Positions 15,386-22,993 of a DNA stretch of 40,202 nucleotides are shown here, in pieces. The position numbers were made by a program, and so were the translations under genes. The stretch is from Candidatus Omnitrophota bacterium (GTDB taxonomy: Bacteria; Omnitrophota; Gorgyraeia; 2-01-FULL-45-10). The stretch is from assembly GCA_018823705.1 (NCBI GenBank), contig JAHJHP010000039.1:1-40202 (forward strand), given 5' to 3'. Position 1 is the stretch's first letter; every line of letters begins with the position of its first letter. The notes under the pieces are model-generated. The model did not search any database. It was not told where the DNA came from and saw only the letters and a program-made list of their open reading frames with translations.

Positions 15386-16316
15386 AAGGGTGCTTATTAC
15401 GGGCGGCGCGGGGTTCATCGGTTCACATCTATGCGACCTGTTTCTGGCGAAAGATCACCGCGTTATCTGCATGGATAACCTTATTACCGGAAAGATCGAG
15501 AATATCAGGCATCACCTGAAGAATAAGAACTTCAAGTTCGTTAAACATAATGTCTCCGAATACATAGATGTCAGGGGCAAGATAGACTACATACTGCATT
15601 TTGCCTCACCGGCCAGTCCCATAGATTACCTGAAATATCCGATACCGACGCTGAAAGTCGGCTCTCTCGGCACTCATAACGCGCTTGGCTTGGCTATGGC
15701 GAAAGGCGCCAGGTTCTTACTGGCCTCCACGAGCGAAGTCTACGGAGATCCTCTCGTTAATCCGCAGCCTGAGAGCTACTGGGGCAACGTTAATCCTGTC
15801 GGCCCGCGTGGTGTCTACGACGAAGCGAAGCGTTTCGCCGAGGCTATAACGATGGCGTATCATAGATATCATAAGCTCGATACCAGAATAGTGCGCATAT
15901 TCAATACTTACGGCGAACGGATGAGGGAAGAGGACGGCCGCGCAATCCCTAATTTTATCTCTCAGGCGCTCAATGATAGGCCGATAACCGTTTACGGCAG
16001 CGGTAAGCAGACGAGAAGCTTCTGTTATGTCTCTGACCTGGTCGATGGCTTGTATAAACTTCTGATGTCTAAAGAGAATGACCCGACTAATATCGGTAAT
16101 CCCAACGAGATGTCGCTCTTAGCACTAGCCGGGACGATAATAAAGCTTATGGGCTCGAAAAGTAAGATTGTATATAGGCCGCTTCCCGTCGATGACCCGA
16201 AAGTCAGGCGCCCAAATATAGCGAAAGCCAGGAAGATACTGAAGTGGGAGCCAAAGATCCGCCTTGAAGAAGGGTTGTCGAAGACGATAGAGTATTTCAA
16301 ATCTATTAAGGAATAA
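15372..16316 (+). CDS. uxs: UDP-glucuronate decarboxylase (UDP-xylose synthase)
   Basis: Converts UDP-glucuronate to UDP-xylose with tightly bound NAD+. The 314-residue extended SDR has [16 protein letters not shown] (about 7-22), [11 protein letters not shown], the UXS-typical [26 protein letters not shown], catalytic [15 protein letters not shown] and [16 protein letters not shown]. These match UXS rather than ArnA or 4-epimerases, and length is the soluble-bacterial norm. It uses the product of ugd at 7126-8421. First gene after a divergent promoter region and followed closely by the peptidase gene (5 nt), so it probably heads an operon. Confidence 0.94.
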   Translation: MSNAKRVLITGGAGFIGSHLCDLFLAKDHRVICMDNLITGKIENIRHHLKNKNFKFVKHNVSEYIDVRGKIDYILHFASPASPIDYLKYPIPTLKVGSLGTHNALGLAMAKGARFLLASTSEVYGDPLVNPQPESYWGNVNPVGPRGVYDEAKRFAEAITMAYHRYHKLDTRIVRIFNTYGERMREEDGRAIPNFISQALNDRPITVYGSGKQTRSFCYVSDLVDGLYKLLMSKENDPTNIGNPNEMSLLALAGTIIKLMGSKSKIVYRPLPVDDPKVRRPNIAKARKILKWEPKIRLEEGLSKTIEYFKSIKE

Positions 16317-16321
16317 AGATC

Positions 16322-17122
16322 GTGCCGATGAAATCGTACTCCTTAGGCTGCCTCAAAGACAAGAAAGACCTGCGCGATATTCCTATGGGCTTAATTCTTC
16401 CGCCAATAAAGGTGCCGGGTCGGATCGATTATACCGCAGAGATGACAGCCGTTAAGGACCAGGGCGATGAGGGCACTTGCGTCGCGTTCGCGAGCGTCGT
16501 AGGCGTAAAAGAGTATCAGGATACTAAAGAATACTGTAAGCAGGTAGAGCTCTCTCCCCGATATATTTACAGCCTATGTAAAGCCAATGACGGCATACCC
16601 GATGAGGAGGGGACATATCCACGTGTCGCGATGAAGATGCTCCTGAAGCATGGCGTCTCTCCCGAATCCTATTGGCCATACCGGCCGCATCAAAAAGATA
16701 CGCATAAGCCCGGCGCCGATAAGGCCGCCAAGGCCTATATTATAAAGGCATACGCCAGATTAAGCTCTGTTCCGGAGATGAAGAGAAGCCTTCTTGTCAA
16801 TGGGCCGTTTCTTGCCGGGGTGGAGGTATTCGCGTCCTGGTTTACGGGCCGTGTTTCGAAGATAGGGGTGATACCTCTTCCGAAGGCCCAAGACGCAATT
16901 CAGGGTGGCCACGCTATATGTATCATAGGATACGACGACACGAAGATGATTTTCAAATTCAAGAATTCATGGAGCCGGGCCTGGGGAGACAAAGGCTACG
17001 GATATATCAAATATGAATATATCCAGCGGTATTGTTCCGACGCCTGGAGCGGCACCGACCTGATAGAAAATCCGGGCATACTTGTGAAGAAGAGAGAAGA
17101 GCTGCTTAGCCGGTATGCGTAA
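16322..17122 (+). CDS. Papain-like C1 family cysteine peptidase, apparently cytosolic
   Basis: A 266-residue protein with all papain-family catalytic elements: oxyanion Gln47 and nucleophile Cys53 in VKDQGDEGTCVAFA, His197 in GGHAICIIGYDD and Asn215 in FKFKNSWSRAWGDKGYGYI. There is no signal peptide and no long inhibitory propeptide (about 35 residues precede the catalytic domain), so it may act in the cytosol or be exported another way. It starts at GTG 16322, 8 nt after an AAGGAA site (ATG 16328 possible), and overlaps the next gene by 8 nt. Its role between UDP-xylose synthase and a membrane glycosyltransferase is unknown; processing of a local protein is possible. Confidence 0.88.
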   Translation: MPMKSYSLGCLKDKKDLRDIPMGLILPPIKVPGRIDYTAEMTAVKDQGDEGTCVAFASVVGVKEYQDTKEYCKQVELSPRYIYSLCKANDGIPDEEGTYPRVAMKMLLKHGVSPESYWPYRPHQKDTHKPGADKAAKAYIIKAYARLSSVPEMKRSLLVNGPFLAGVEVFASWFTGRVSKIGVIPLPKAQDAIQGGHAICIIGYDDTKMIFKFKNSWSRAWGDKGYGYIKYEYIQRYCSDAWSGTDLIENPGILVKKREELLSRYA

Positions 17123-18389
17123 GAAGTACGCGCTGATATATGATCTTTTGAATTTTTGCTCAACGAAACGCGCCGGTACCATCCTCGCCATATCTTTTGT
17201 TGCGGTCTTCTTTATTCTATCCTTGACGCGAAACTACGACTTTAAAACCTTTGAAAGCATCCTTAACGCTACCGGTGACGATTGGGGTATATACGCGAGT
17301 CATGCTCTGGATATAAAGCATAACGGCATGCTCATGCCCGAAGCAAAGACAGCCTATTGCAGCCCCGCGGGTTTCCTGTACAATTATTTTATCGCGCTAT
17401 GCCTCGTAATATTCGGAGAGAGAAGCTTTCCGATATTTGTCGTACAGCATCTTATGCTCGGGTTCTCGATAGCGCTAATCTACTGGGCCTTCAGGGATAA
17501 GATGAGAGGTTTTACGGGCCTGGTCTTTCTAGTCACCTTATTTATCTTTGCTTTAAAAGATGTCTACAAGAATTACGCGCCTCTCTTATTGAGTGAAAAT
17601 TTAGGCCTCTTCTTAATGGCGATCTTTTTCTTCTGTTTCGTCAAAGGCTTTGAGAAAGACAAGCCCTTGCTGCAATTTACCTCCGCGTTTGTGCTGGGAT
17701 TAGCTATCCTGACCCGGCCGAATATATTTGTGTATGGAATTGCGCTGGTACCCATAGTGGCGTTTTACTATATCAAAAAAGGGACGGCAGGTTACCGGAA
17801 TCTATTGATATTTGTTGTGGCGCTCATAGCGGGGGCGTCATTTTTAGGAATTCGAAATTACCTGCTCGTTAAGCAGTTTATGCTTCTGCCGGGTAATATG
17901 ATGTCTATAGATGGCCTGAGAAATTTTCATCCCATACCGCCGTCCGTTGATCTATCCAGAGTAGCCACTAATTTATTGTACGCAAAACTGCATATTGATA
18001 TATTGATAGTCAACTATGTGGAGTATATAATGCAGGAGCCGGGACTCTTCTTCCATTTTTACTTTAAAAAGATCCTGTTTTGCCTTGGCTACCTGCCAAG
18101 CCTCTTGGCGGGATCACAAGCGCCGCGTCTGCGCTGGATGATCATGTGGGCGGGTTACTTTACATATCTATTTTTACACATCAAGAACCGTGAGAAATGG
18201 GAGATGTGGGAAATAGCGCTGAACCTCTATATTTTATGTTATTATGGGACATTGGTCATGACCACGTATGTCCATAACTACGGTTACAGGATGCTCCTCC
18301 CGGGAATTTTTTTTGTATTGGTATTTACTCTTATAGCGATAGACAGATTATGGACGATGGCCATGCCTGTTCATAATGAGGCCTTATGA
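17115..18389 (+). CDS. Polytopic GT39/ArnT-like membrane glycosyltransferase
   Basis: A 424-residue protein with about ten hydrophobic segments and an acidic pair in the first periplasmic loop (GDDWGIYASHAL, 54-65), the layout of GT-C enzymes that use polyprenyl-phosphate sugars (PMT/ArnT/GT39 family). Also typical is ALKDVYKNYAPLLLSENLGLFLMAIF, with the charged pair following the third or fourth segment, and AILTRPN. It would transfer a sugar to a lipid, protein or glycan at the outer face of the inner membrane. Donor and acceptor cannot be told. It overlaps the peptidase gene by 8 nt and the next ORF by 4 nt (ATGA), so the set is co-translated. Confidence 0.8.
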   Translation: MRKKYALIYDLLNFCSTKRAGTILAISFVAVFFILSLTRNYDFKTFESILNATGDDWGIYASHALDIKHNGMLMPEAKTAYCSPAGFLYNYFIALCLVIFGERSFPIFVVQHLMLGFSIALIYWAFRDKMRGFTGLVFLVTLFIFALKDVYKNYAPLLLSENLGLFLMAIFFFCFVKGFEKDKPLLQFTSAFVLGLAILTRPNIFVYGIALVPIVAFYYIKKGTAGYRNLLIFVVALIAGASFLGIRNYLLVKQFMLLPGNMMSIDGLRNFHPIPPSVDLSRVATNLLYAKLHIDILIVNYVEYIMQEPGLFFHFYFKKILFCLGYLPSLLAGSQAPRLRWMIMWAGYFTYLFLHIKNREKWEMWEIALNLYILCYYGTLVMTTYVHNYGYRMLLPGIFFVLVFTLIAIDRLWTMAMPVHNEAL

Positions 18390-18943
18390 AGAACGCATTC
18401 CGTTACATCTCTATTGCGCTGGTCGTATTGTTCATAGGTTTTGCGCTATCGTCCGGACTGTTGCATGATTCTTTGACAAAAGTCACTGCCGGCGTAACGG
18501 CAGAATTTACAAATGATATCACCCGCCATTGTAAAACTCTCTGGGTTTATTCTTTCCAGAAGAGCAGGTGGCATTATTTTCTGCTTCCGGAAGGCGCTTA
18601 TACATCGGCATTTTACACAACACAGCTCTCTTTATCAACCGTAGTTAACATAATATCAAATTCCATGTTTAATGCTTTATTCCAACCCTTGTTCTTCTGC
18701 GCCTTTACGCCGCAGACGGTATTTAACTGTCTCCTTTTTCCGTTTTTTTTGTACGGCGCCATAATATATTTTAAAAAGGTCCCTATAATGGTATTGGTAT
18801 GCCTGGGACTATACGCGTATATAGGCATTTACAGTTCCGTAGTAGAACCGATCATAAGGCACAGGATGTCATGCGAGCTGATTTATCTCTTAATAGGACT
18901 GGCTGGCTTTATAAACTTGATTACAGAAAGATCATCCTCATAG
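18386..18943 (+). CDS. Membrane protein resembling the C-terminal half of a GT39/polymerase-like protein
   Basis: A 185-residue protein with about four to five membrane segments and no known catalytic motif. Its second half (INISNSMFNALF-like stretch, CAFTPQTVFNCLLFPFF, then EPIIRHRMSCELIYLLIG) lines up by eye with the C-terminal part of the protein at 37436-38773 (FKNVVYFMLTPFPW ... PERLLSFPQMMLWY ... GSALRHRDIFTPFF), including the Arg-His-Arg near the last segment. It therefore looks like the tail of such a protein with its own N-terminal segment. ATGA overlap with the gene before implies translation. It could be a functional small subunit or a remnant. Confidence 0.6.
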   Translation: MKNAFRYISIALVVLFIGFALSSGLLHDSLTKVTAGVTAEFTNDITRHCKTLWVYSFQKSRWHYFLLPEGAYTSAFYTTQLSLSTVVNIISNSMFNALFQPLFFCAFTPQTVFNCLLFPFFLYGAIIYFKKVPIMVLVCLGLYAYIGIYSSVVEPIIRHRMSCELIYLLIGLAGFINLITERSSS

Positions 18944-19467
18944 CGTTTTTGGCGAGATTCATTTTTGCCGCTATGTACGATAGTTATGTTTCTGTGACCA
19001 GGAATGAAGCGTTGGCGCCCGATGGTACGTTTTATTCGGTAAGGGGCAGGTATATAGCGCTTCTTTTGAACGGATATGATCCGAAGTCGTTTACAAAGGA
19101 TATGGTGCCGCCTGACTGGCACAGCCAGTATATACTTCAGGATGCTATTAAAACCGAAGGTGGCCGCATTCCGCTCCGCCGTGACGAAAGCACGATCTTC
19201 ACCTACATAATAGGCGCCATATATTTCATATTCGGGTATTTTCCGCTTGGGGTCAGGGTCTTTAATATTGTTTTGAGTATAGGCAGTACATATCTCCTGT
19301 TTCTGGTAGCAAGGCGGCATTTCGGGGACCTGGTCGCTAATCTTTTTTTATTGATTGCGCTATTTTTGCCGAGTCAATTCGTCTATTCCCTTACCCTGAC
19401 GAGGGATTTCATAAGAATGTTTGTGGTTAGTCTAACATTATGGGTGATATATGGAAAAAAAAGCTAG
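18871..19467 (+). CDS. Membrane protein resembling the N-terminal half of a GT39/polymerase-like protein
   Basis: About 198 residues with four hydrophobic segments. DYRKIILIAFLARFIFAAMY, APDGTFYSVRGRYIALLL, FTYIIGAIYFIFGYFPLGVRV and LPSQFVYSLTLTRDFIRMF align by eye with the first half of the protein at 37436-38773 (FIIKVLIAGFLLRVLFAV, SGDDLLYTVKSWALVF, FTYLMAIFYKIFGFHPVEV, WPSLIRWSIANLKDPLII). It ends right after that, so the C-terminal half is missing. The first-loop Asp-Asp is Asp-Gly here. ATG 18871 with AGGA upstream is a reasonable start; the frame is open from 18799. It overlaps the previous ORF by 73 nt in another frame. Probably a truncated gene, though expression is possible. Confidence 0.55.
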   Translation: MRADLSLNRTGWLYKLDYRKIILIAFLARFIFAAMYDSYVSVTRNEALAPDGTFYSVRGRYIALLLNGYDPKSFTKDMVPPDWHSQYILQDAIKTEGGRIPLRRDESTIFTYIIGAIYFIFGYFPLGVRVFNIVLSIGSTYLLFLVARRHFGDLVANLFLLIALFLPSQFVYSLTLTRDFIRMFVVSLTLWVIYGKKS

Positions 19468-19762
19468 AAGCGTAGTTTTAGTTTTAGTGTTATATGTTGT
19501 GATATTTATAGTGGGCTTTCGAGCCGGCGAGATTTACAATAGGATGAAAAAGGGCTATAAGGCGGAGAAGGTGGTTGTGCCAATATCGGATGTTTATTAT
19601 GTGGTGGAAGATCGTGATTACGGGACATACCGCTATACGGATGTCCGTGCATGCGGTGACGGTGACCCGCTCATTCAATTGCTGAACAACAAAAAACTGA
19701 AGCCTATTTTAGAACAGAAGAAGGTGCAGATATATAAGTCAAGTGGAGACCGAGTTTACTAA
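19451..19762 (+). CDS. Small single-pass membrane protein of unknown function
   Basis: A 103-residue protein with one N-terminal membrane segment (about 7-25, VVLVLVLYVVIFIVGFRAG) and a hydrophilic C-terminal domain with several Tyr and charged residues. GGTGA lies 4-5 nt before the ATG and the start overlaps the end of the previous fragment by 17 nt. No family recognised. It may be a natural small protein or the result of the rearrangement that truncated its neighbour. Confidence 0.5.
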   Translation: MEKKARSVVLVLVLYVVIFIVGFRAGEIYNRMKKGYKAEKVVVPISDVYYVVEDRDYGTYRYTDVRACGDGDPLIQLLNNKKLKPILEQKKVQIYKSSGDRVY

Positions 19763-19793
19763 GATTGTAACAGTTCAGTTTTGGAAGAACCAT

Positions 19794-19875
19794 GTCATTG
19801 CGAGAAGGATGTCGACAGACTCTTTCCGACGAAGCAATCCCAAAAACGAGATTGCTTCGCTTCGCTCGCAATGAC
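19794..19875. repeat. Family A repeats, copies 6 and 7, facing each other
   Basis: Copy 6 (19794-19840, plus orientation, long core) and copy 7 (19848-19875, minus orientation, minimal core) are separated by 7 nt. The outer ends GTCATTGCGAG (19794-19804) and CTCGCAATGAC (19865-19875) pair perfectly, as do CGAAGCAATC (19830-19839) and GATTGCTTCG (19850-19859) around a 10-nt loop, giving a large composite hairpin. It lies 34 nt before the oxidase start codon. The oxidase frame is open through it, so automatic annotation may extend the protein by 43 residues. Confidence 0.88.
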
Positions 19876-19909
19876 ACTTATTGTGTCTGTGCTAATATTA
19901 AGCGGCATT

Positions 19910-21037
19910 ATGTATAAAACAGATATTTTAATAATAGGAGCCGGTGTAATAGGCCTTGCTGTCGCCGAAGAGCTTAGCGCTTTATCTAAGAGTATAATAG
20001 TCGTAGAGAAGAACGAAAGTTTTGGCCGGGAGACGAGCTCGCGAAATAGCGAGGTTATACACGGCGGTATATACTATCCGCACGATAGCCTTAAAACCAG
20101 GATGTGCGTGAAGGGTAGGGAGCTTCTATACGAATTCTGCGAGAAGAATAATATAGCTCACAAGAAGACAGGCAAGCTTATAGTCGCTACGGAGAAAGAG
20201 GAGATCGGAGCTATCGAGTCGCTTTTTAGCAATGCCTGTAAGAATGGCGTACCGGGTTTAAAGATCATGGACCGGGAAGAGATAAAGAAGATGGAGCCGG
20301 ACATCTTTGGTATTACCGCCCTGCACTCCCCGGAAACAGGGATTGTAGATTCGCATAGCCTTATGCAGCGGTTGATCGGTAAGGCAAAAGCTAACGGCGT
20401 GACTATGGCCTATAACTCCGAGGTTATGGCCATAGAAAAAGATAAAGATATTTATAATGTGAAAGTAAGGGATGCAAACGAAACGACAACCCTGGCGGCC
20501 AGAGTAGTTATTAATTGCGCAGGCCTGGATTCGGACACAATAGCGGAGATGGTGGGAATCGACATAAGAGAGTGTAAGTACGAGCTTCAATACTGTAAGG
20601 GGCAGTATTTTCGGGTCAATCAAAGAAAGGCCGGTCGCGTCAAAAGATTAATTTATCCGGTGCCTCATCCTAAAGCTGGCGGCTTGGGCATACACGCCAC
20701 TCCGGACCTCGGTGGGGGCTTGAGGCTTGGGCCCGATCACGAATATCTGAAAAACCGCATTAAAGATTATTCGGTAGACGAATCCAGGAAGAAAGAGTTT
20801 TGCGCGTCGGTCAAAAGATTTATGCCCTCTATAGAGGAGGGCGATATCTTTACCGATACCGCAGGCATAAGGCCGAAACTGCGTGATTACGGCAGCGATT
20901 TTTCCGATTTTATCATTAAAGAAGAAACGGCAAGCGGATTTCCCGGTTTAATTAACCTGATAGGCATAGAATCACCCGGCCTGACCGCTTCACTAGCGAT
21001 AGCGGAGCATGTCAGGCAAATAGCATTTCCTGCCTGA
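19910..21037 (+). CDS. lhgO: FAD-dependent oxidoreductase, L-2-hydroxyglutarate oxidase (LhgO) family
   Basis: A 375-residue DAO-fold flavoprotein. The N-terminal Rossmann is DILIIGAGVIGLAVAEEL (5-22), followed by VVEKNESFGRETSSRNSEVIHGGIYYP, the LhgO hallmark, then ALHSPETGIVDSHSLMQ, YCKGQYFRV and GGGLRLGPDHEYL near the C-terminal part, and IRPKLRDYG ... NLIGIESPGLTASLAIA. LhgO oxidises L-2-hydroxyglutarate; relatives act on other 2-hydroxy acids or related substrates, so the substrate in this glycan-rich context is open. ATG 19910 is chosen since MYKTDILIIGAG is the usual start; the upstream 43 codons are repeat. Ribosome binding site is weak. A promoter region follows. Confidence 0.85.
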   Translation: MYKTDILIIGAGVIGLAVAEELSALSKSIIVVEKNESFGRETSSRNSEVIHGGIYYPHDSLKTRMCVKGRELLYEFCEKNNIAHKKTGKLIVATEKEEIGAIESLFSNACKNGVPGLKIMDREEIKKMEPDIFGITALHSPETGIVDSHSLMQRLIGKAKANGVTMAYNSEVMAIEKDKDIYNVKVRDANETTTLAARVVINCAGLDSDTIAEMVGIDIRECKYELQYCKGQYFRVNQRKAGRVKRLIYPVPHPKAGGLGIHATPDLGGGLRLGPDHEYLKNRIKDYSVDESRKKEFCASVKRFMPSIEEGDIFTDTAGIRPKLRDYGSDFSDFIIKEETASGFPGLINLIGIESPGLTASLAIAEHVRQIAFPA

Positions 21038-21074
21038 AGAGAAAAAACCCCATGTAAACATACGCAATCGCCTA

Positions 21075-21103
21075 TTGTATTATATTAGGCTATATAATAT
21101 AAT
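21075..21103 (+). promoter_or_regulatory. Likely promoter of the large glycan operon
   Basis: TTGTAT (21075-21080), a 17-nt spacer and TATAAT (21098-21103) in an AT-rich stretch of the 146-nt gap. An overlapping TATAAT is at 21093-21098. Expected start near 21110, leaving a 74-nt leader before the wbpE-like GTG. This is the only gap over 100 nt from here to the end of the window, so it may drive the whole 19-kb set. Confidence 0.6.
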
Positions 21104-21120
21104 ATTACGCTAGAGGACGC

Positions 21121-21168
21121 ATGAAAATGACGGGTTTCTCTCACATAGTTCATTCAAATCATTCATAA
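21121..21168 (+). other. Possible 15-codon leader peptide
   Basis: ATG 21121 to TAA 21166-21168 encodes MKMTGFSHIVHSNHS. It follows the predicted transcription start and AGAGGA (21112-21117), which is rather close to the ATG. Three of fifteen residues are His. It may be a leader peptide or chance; no attenuator hairpin is evident before 21184. Confidence 0.2.
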
Positions 21169-21183
21169 AAAGGAGAAGATAGA

Positions 21184-22290
21184 GTGCATATATCGTTGTT
21201 GGATCTTAAGGGACAATACAGATCTATCAAACCGGAGATAGACGAAACTTTAAGGAAGGTCATAGAAAGACAGGACTTTATACTGGGTGAGGAGTGTCGA
21301 CTGTTTGAGGAGGAGATTACCCGGTATTGTGGTTCAAAATACGCTGTTGGCGTGGCATCCGGAACAGATGCGCTGATACTCGCTCTTAGAGCGTTAAATA
21401 TTGGACCGGGCGATGAAGTTATAACCACGTCATTTACGTTTTTTGCGACAGCTGAAGCGGTCTCCCTGGTTGGCGCAAAGCCGGTATTTGTCGATATTGA
21501 GCCGAAAACCTATAATATAGATACCGGATCGATAGAGAAGGCCATCACTCCTCGCACAAAGGCGATCATACCGGTCCATCTTTACGGGCAATGCGCGGAT
21601 ATGGATCCCATAATAGCCATTGCCAGGAAGCGTAAATTGAGGATCATTGAAGATACCGCGCAGGCCATAGGAGCTACGTATAAGGGCAGAAAGGCCGGTT
21701 CTATGGGGGATATAGGGACGCTCAGTTTCTTCCCCAGCAAGAATCTTGGCGCATTCGGTGACGCAGGCATGATAATCACCAATGATAAGGAGATCGCGGA
21801 TAAGATCAGGATGCTCAGAGTGCATGGCAGCACCCGGAGGTATATCCATTCAGAGATAGGAATGAACTCCCGTCTCGACAATCTGCAGGCGGCCGTATTG
21901 AGGGTAAAACTTAAGTATCTTGATAGCTGGCTGGAATCCAGGAGAAGACACGCGAAGTATTACTGTGAAAAATTAAAGGACTTACCACTGATCCTCCCGT
22001 ACGTGCCGGATCATAATGTGCATACTTATCACCAGTATGTGCTGCGTATTAAAGGCGATCTTGATACATTCATGAAATTCCTGGCCGATAGTGAAATCGA
22101 GGCGAGGACGTACTATCCGGTTCCTCTGCATCTCCAGGAATGCTACAGGCATTTGGGTTACAGGGATGGGAGTCTTAAAGAGGCCGAGCGGGCCGCCGGA
22201 GAGACATTGGCAATAGCCGTATATCCAGAGCTTACCATTGAAGAGCTCGATTATGTGATCAACAGGATCAATGCCTTTTTCGAAAGATAG
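21184..22290 (+). CDS. wbpE: DegT/DnrJ/EryC1/StrS aminotransferase (WbpE-like)
   Basis: PLP-dependent sugar aminotransferase transferring an amino group from glutamate to a 3- or 4-keto nucleotide sugar. The 368-residue product matches WbpE closely by eye: ISLLDLKGQYRSIKPEID, YAVGVASGTDALILAL, GDEVITTSFTFFATAEAVSLVGAKPVFVDI, PVHLYGQCADMDPI, and the catalytic Lys186 in SFFPSKNLGAFGDAG. WbpE makes the 3-amino group of UDP-Man(2NAc3NAc)A-type sugars, which fits the wbpA-like gene upstream, but WbpB and WbpD homologues are not in the window. It starts at GTG with AAAAGGAGA upstream and heads the operon after the promoter at 21075-21103. Confidence 0.9.
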   Translation: MHISLLDLKGQYRSIKPEIDETLRKVIERQDFILGEECRLFEEEITRYCGSKYAVGVASGTDALILALRALNIGPGDEVITTSFTFFATAEAVSLVGAKPVFVDIEPKTYNIDTGSIEKAITPRTKAIIPVHLYGQCADMDPIIAIARKRKLRIIEDTAQAIGATYKGRKAGSMGDIGTLSFFPSKNLGAFGDAGMIITNDKEIADKIRMLRVHGSTRRYIHSEIGMNSRLDNLQAAVLRVKLKYLDSWLESRRRHAKYYCEKLKDLPLILPYVPDHNVHTYHQYVLRIKGDLDTFMKFLADSEIEARTYYPVPLHLQECYRHLGYRDGSLKEAERAAGETLAIAVYPELTIEELDYVINRINAFFER

Positions 22291-22301
22291 GATGATATAA
22301 A

Positions 22302-22979
22302 ATGATGGCGCCCGGCAAACAAACCAAGAAAAGCCTCGCGATGAGAAGACTATGGAGCCACCATTTTATGCCGATCTATTTCCAGGACCGGTTTATGAAG
22401 GAAAATCTATCTTTTATAAAAGGCGAGCTGCTCGATATAGGCTGCGGGGATAAGCCGTACGAGGATCTCTTCAGGCCATTTGTTAAGAGCCATGTGGGAG
22501 CGGACTCATGCGATGAGGCGGACGTGAAGATGGACGCGCACAGCATCAAGTTCGCCGCTGAGGCCTTTGATACGGTACTTGCGACCTCTGTCATAGAACA
22601 TTGCGAGGAGCCCGCGAAGGTCATATCGGAGATGCGCAGGGTCCTCAAAAAGGGCGGCCATCTTGTTCTTACGGTGCCATACATAATGTTCATACATCTG
22701 GAGCCGAGAGATTTTTACCGGCTTACGAAATACGGCCTTCAATATCTACTAAGGGATTTTGATATAGTAAAGATGGAGACTATAGGAGGCTATTGGACTT
22801 CGACCGGATATCTGGGCCTGCAATATCTTGCCAGGTTTTTCGATAAATTGAAGATCAGGTTTCTGTTAGGGGTGTTTTGCGTATTTTTACAGCCGGTATT
22901 TCTTTTTCTTGATCACCTGGACCGGAAGAGCAGCGAAGTAATGACACAGGGCTACATGGCCATAGCAAGAAAGCGTTGA
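22302..22979 (+). CDS. Class I SAM-dependent methyltransferase
   Basis: A 225-residue methyltransferase with motif I LLDIGCGDKPYEDLF (about 45-59), FDTVLATSVIEHCEEPAKVISEMRRVLKKGGHLVLTVPY, as in the Methyltransf_11 family. A hydrophobic stretch near 190-210 (FLLGVFCVFLQPVFLFL) suggests membrane association. Similar proteins sit in polysaccharide loci as O- or N-methyltransferases of sugars or lipid intermediates. Substrate unknown. ATG 22302 follows AGGATG; ATG 22305 is equally possible. It ends 14 nt before the asparagine synthase start. Confidence 0.85.
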   Translation: MMAPGKQTKKSLAMRRLWSHHFMPIYFQDRFMKENLSFIKGELLDIGCGDKPYEDLFRPFVKSHVGADSCDEADVKMDAHSIKFAAEAFDTVLATSVIEHCEEPAKVISEMRRVLKKGGHLVLTVPYIMFIHLEPRDFYRLTKYGLQYLLRDFDIVKMETIGGYWTSTGYLGLQYLARFFDKLKIRFLLGVFCVFLQPVFLFLDHLDRKSSEVMTQGYMAIARKR

Positions 22980-22993
22980 AAGGTAAGCATATT

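Noticed and set aside
18386-18943. A frameshift joining the C-half and N-half ORFs into one protein
   Set aside because: A joined protein would have the C-terminal half before the N-terminal half, so a simple sequencing frameshift does not restore a normal gene.
19781-19909. 43-residue N-terminal extension of the oxidase
   Set aside because: Translated from family A repeats; the family starts at the MYKTDILIIGAG position.
22600-22611. CATTGCGAGGAG resembling the left end of family A
   Set aside because: It encodes the conserved EHCEEP stretch of the methyltransferase and lacks the right end GAAGCAATC, so it is chance similarity.
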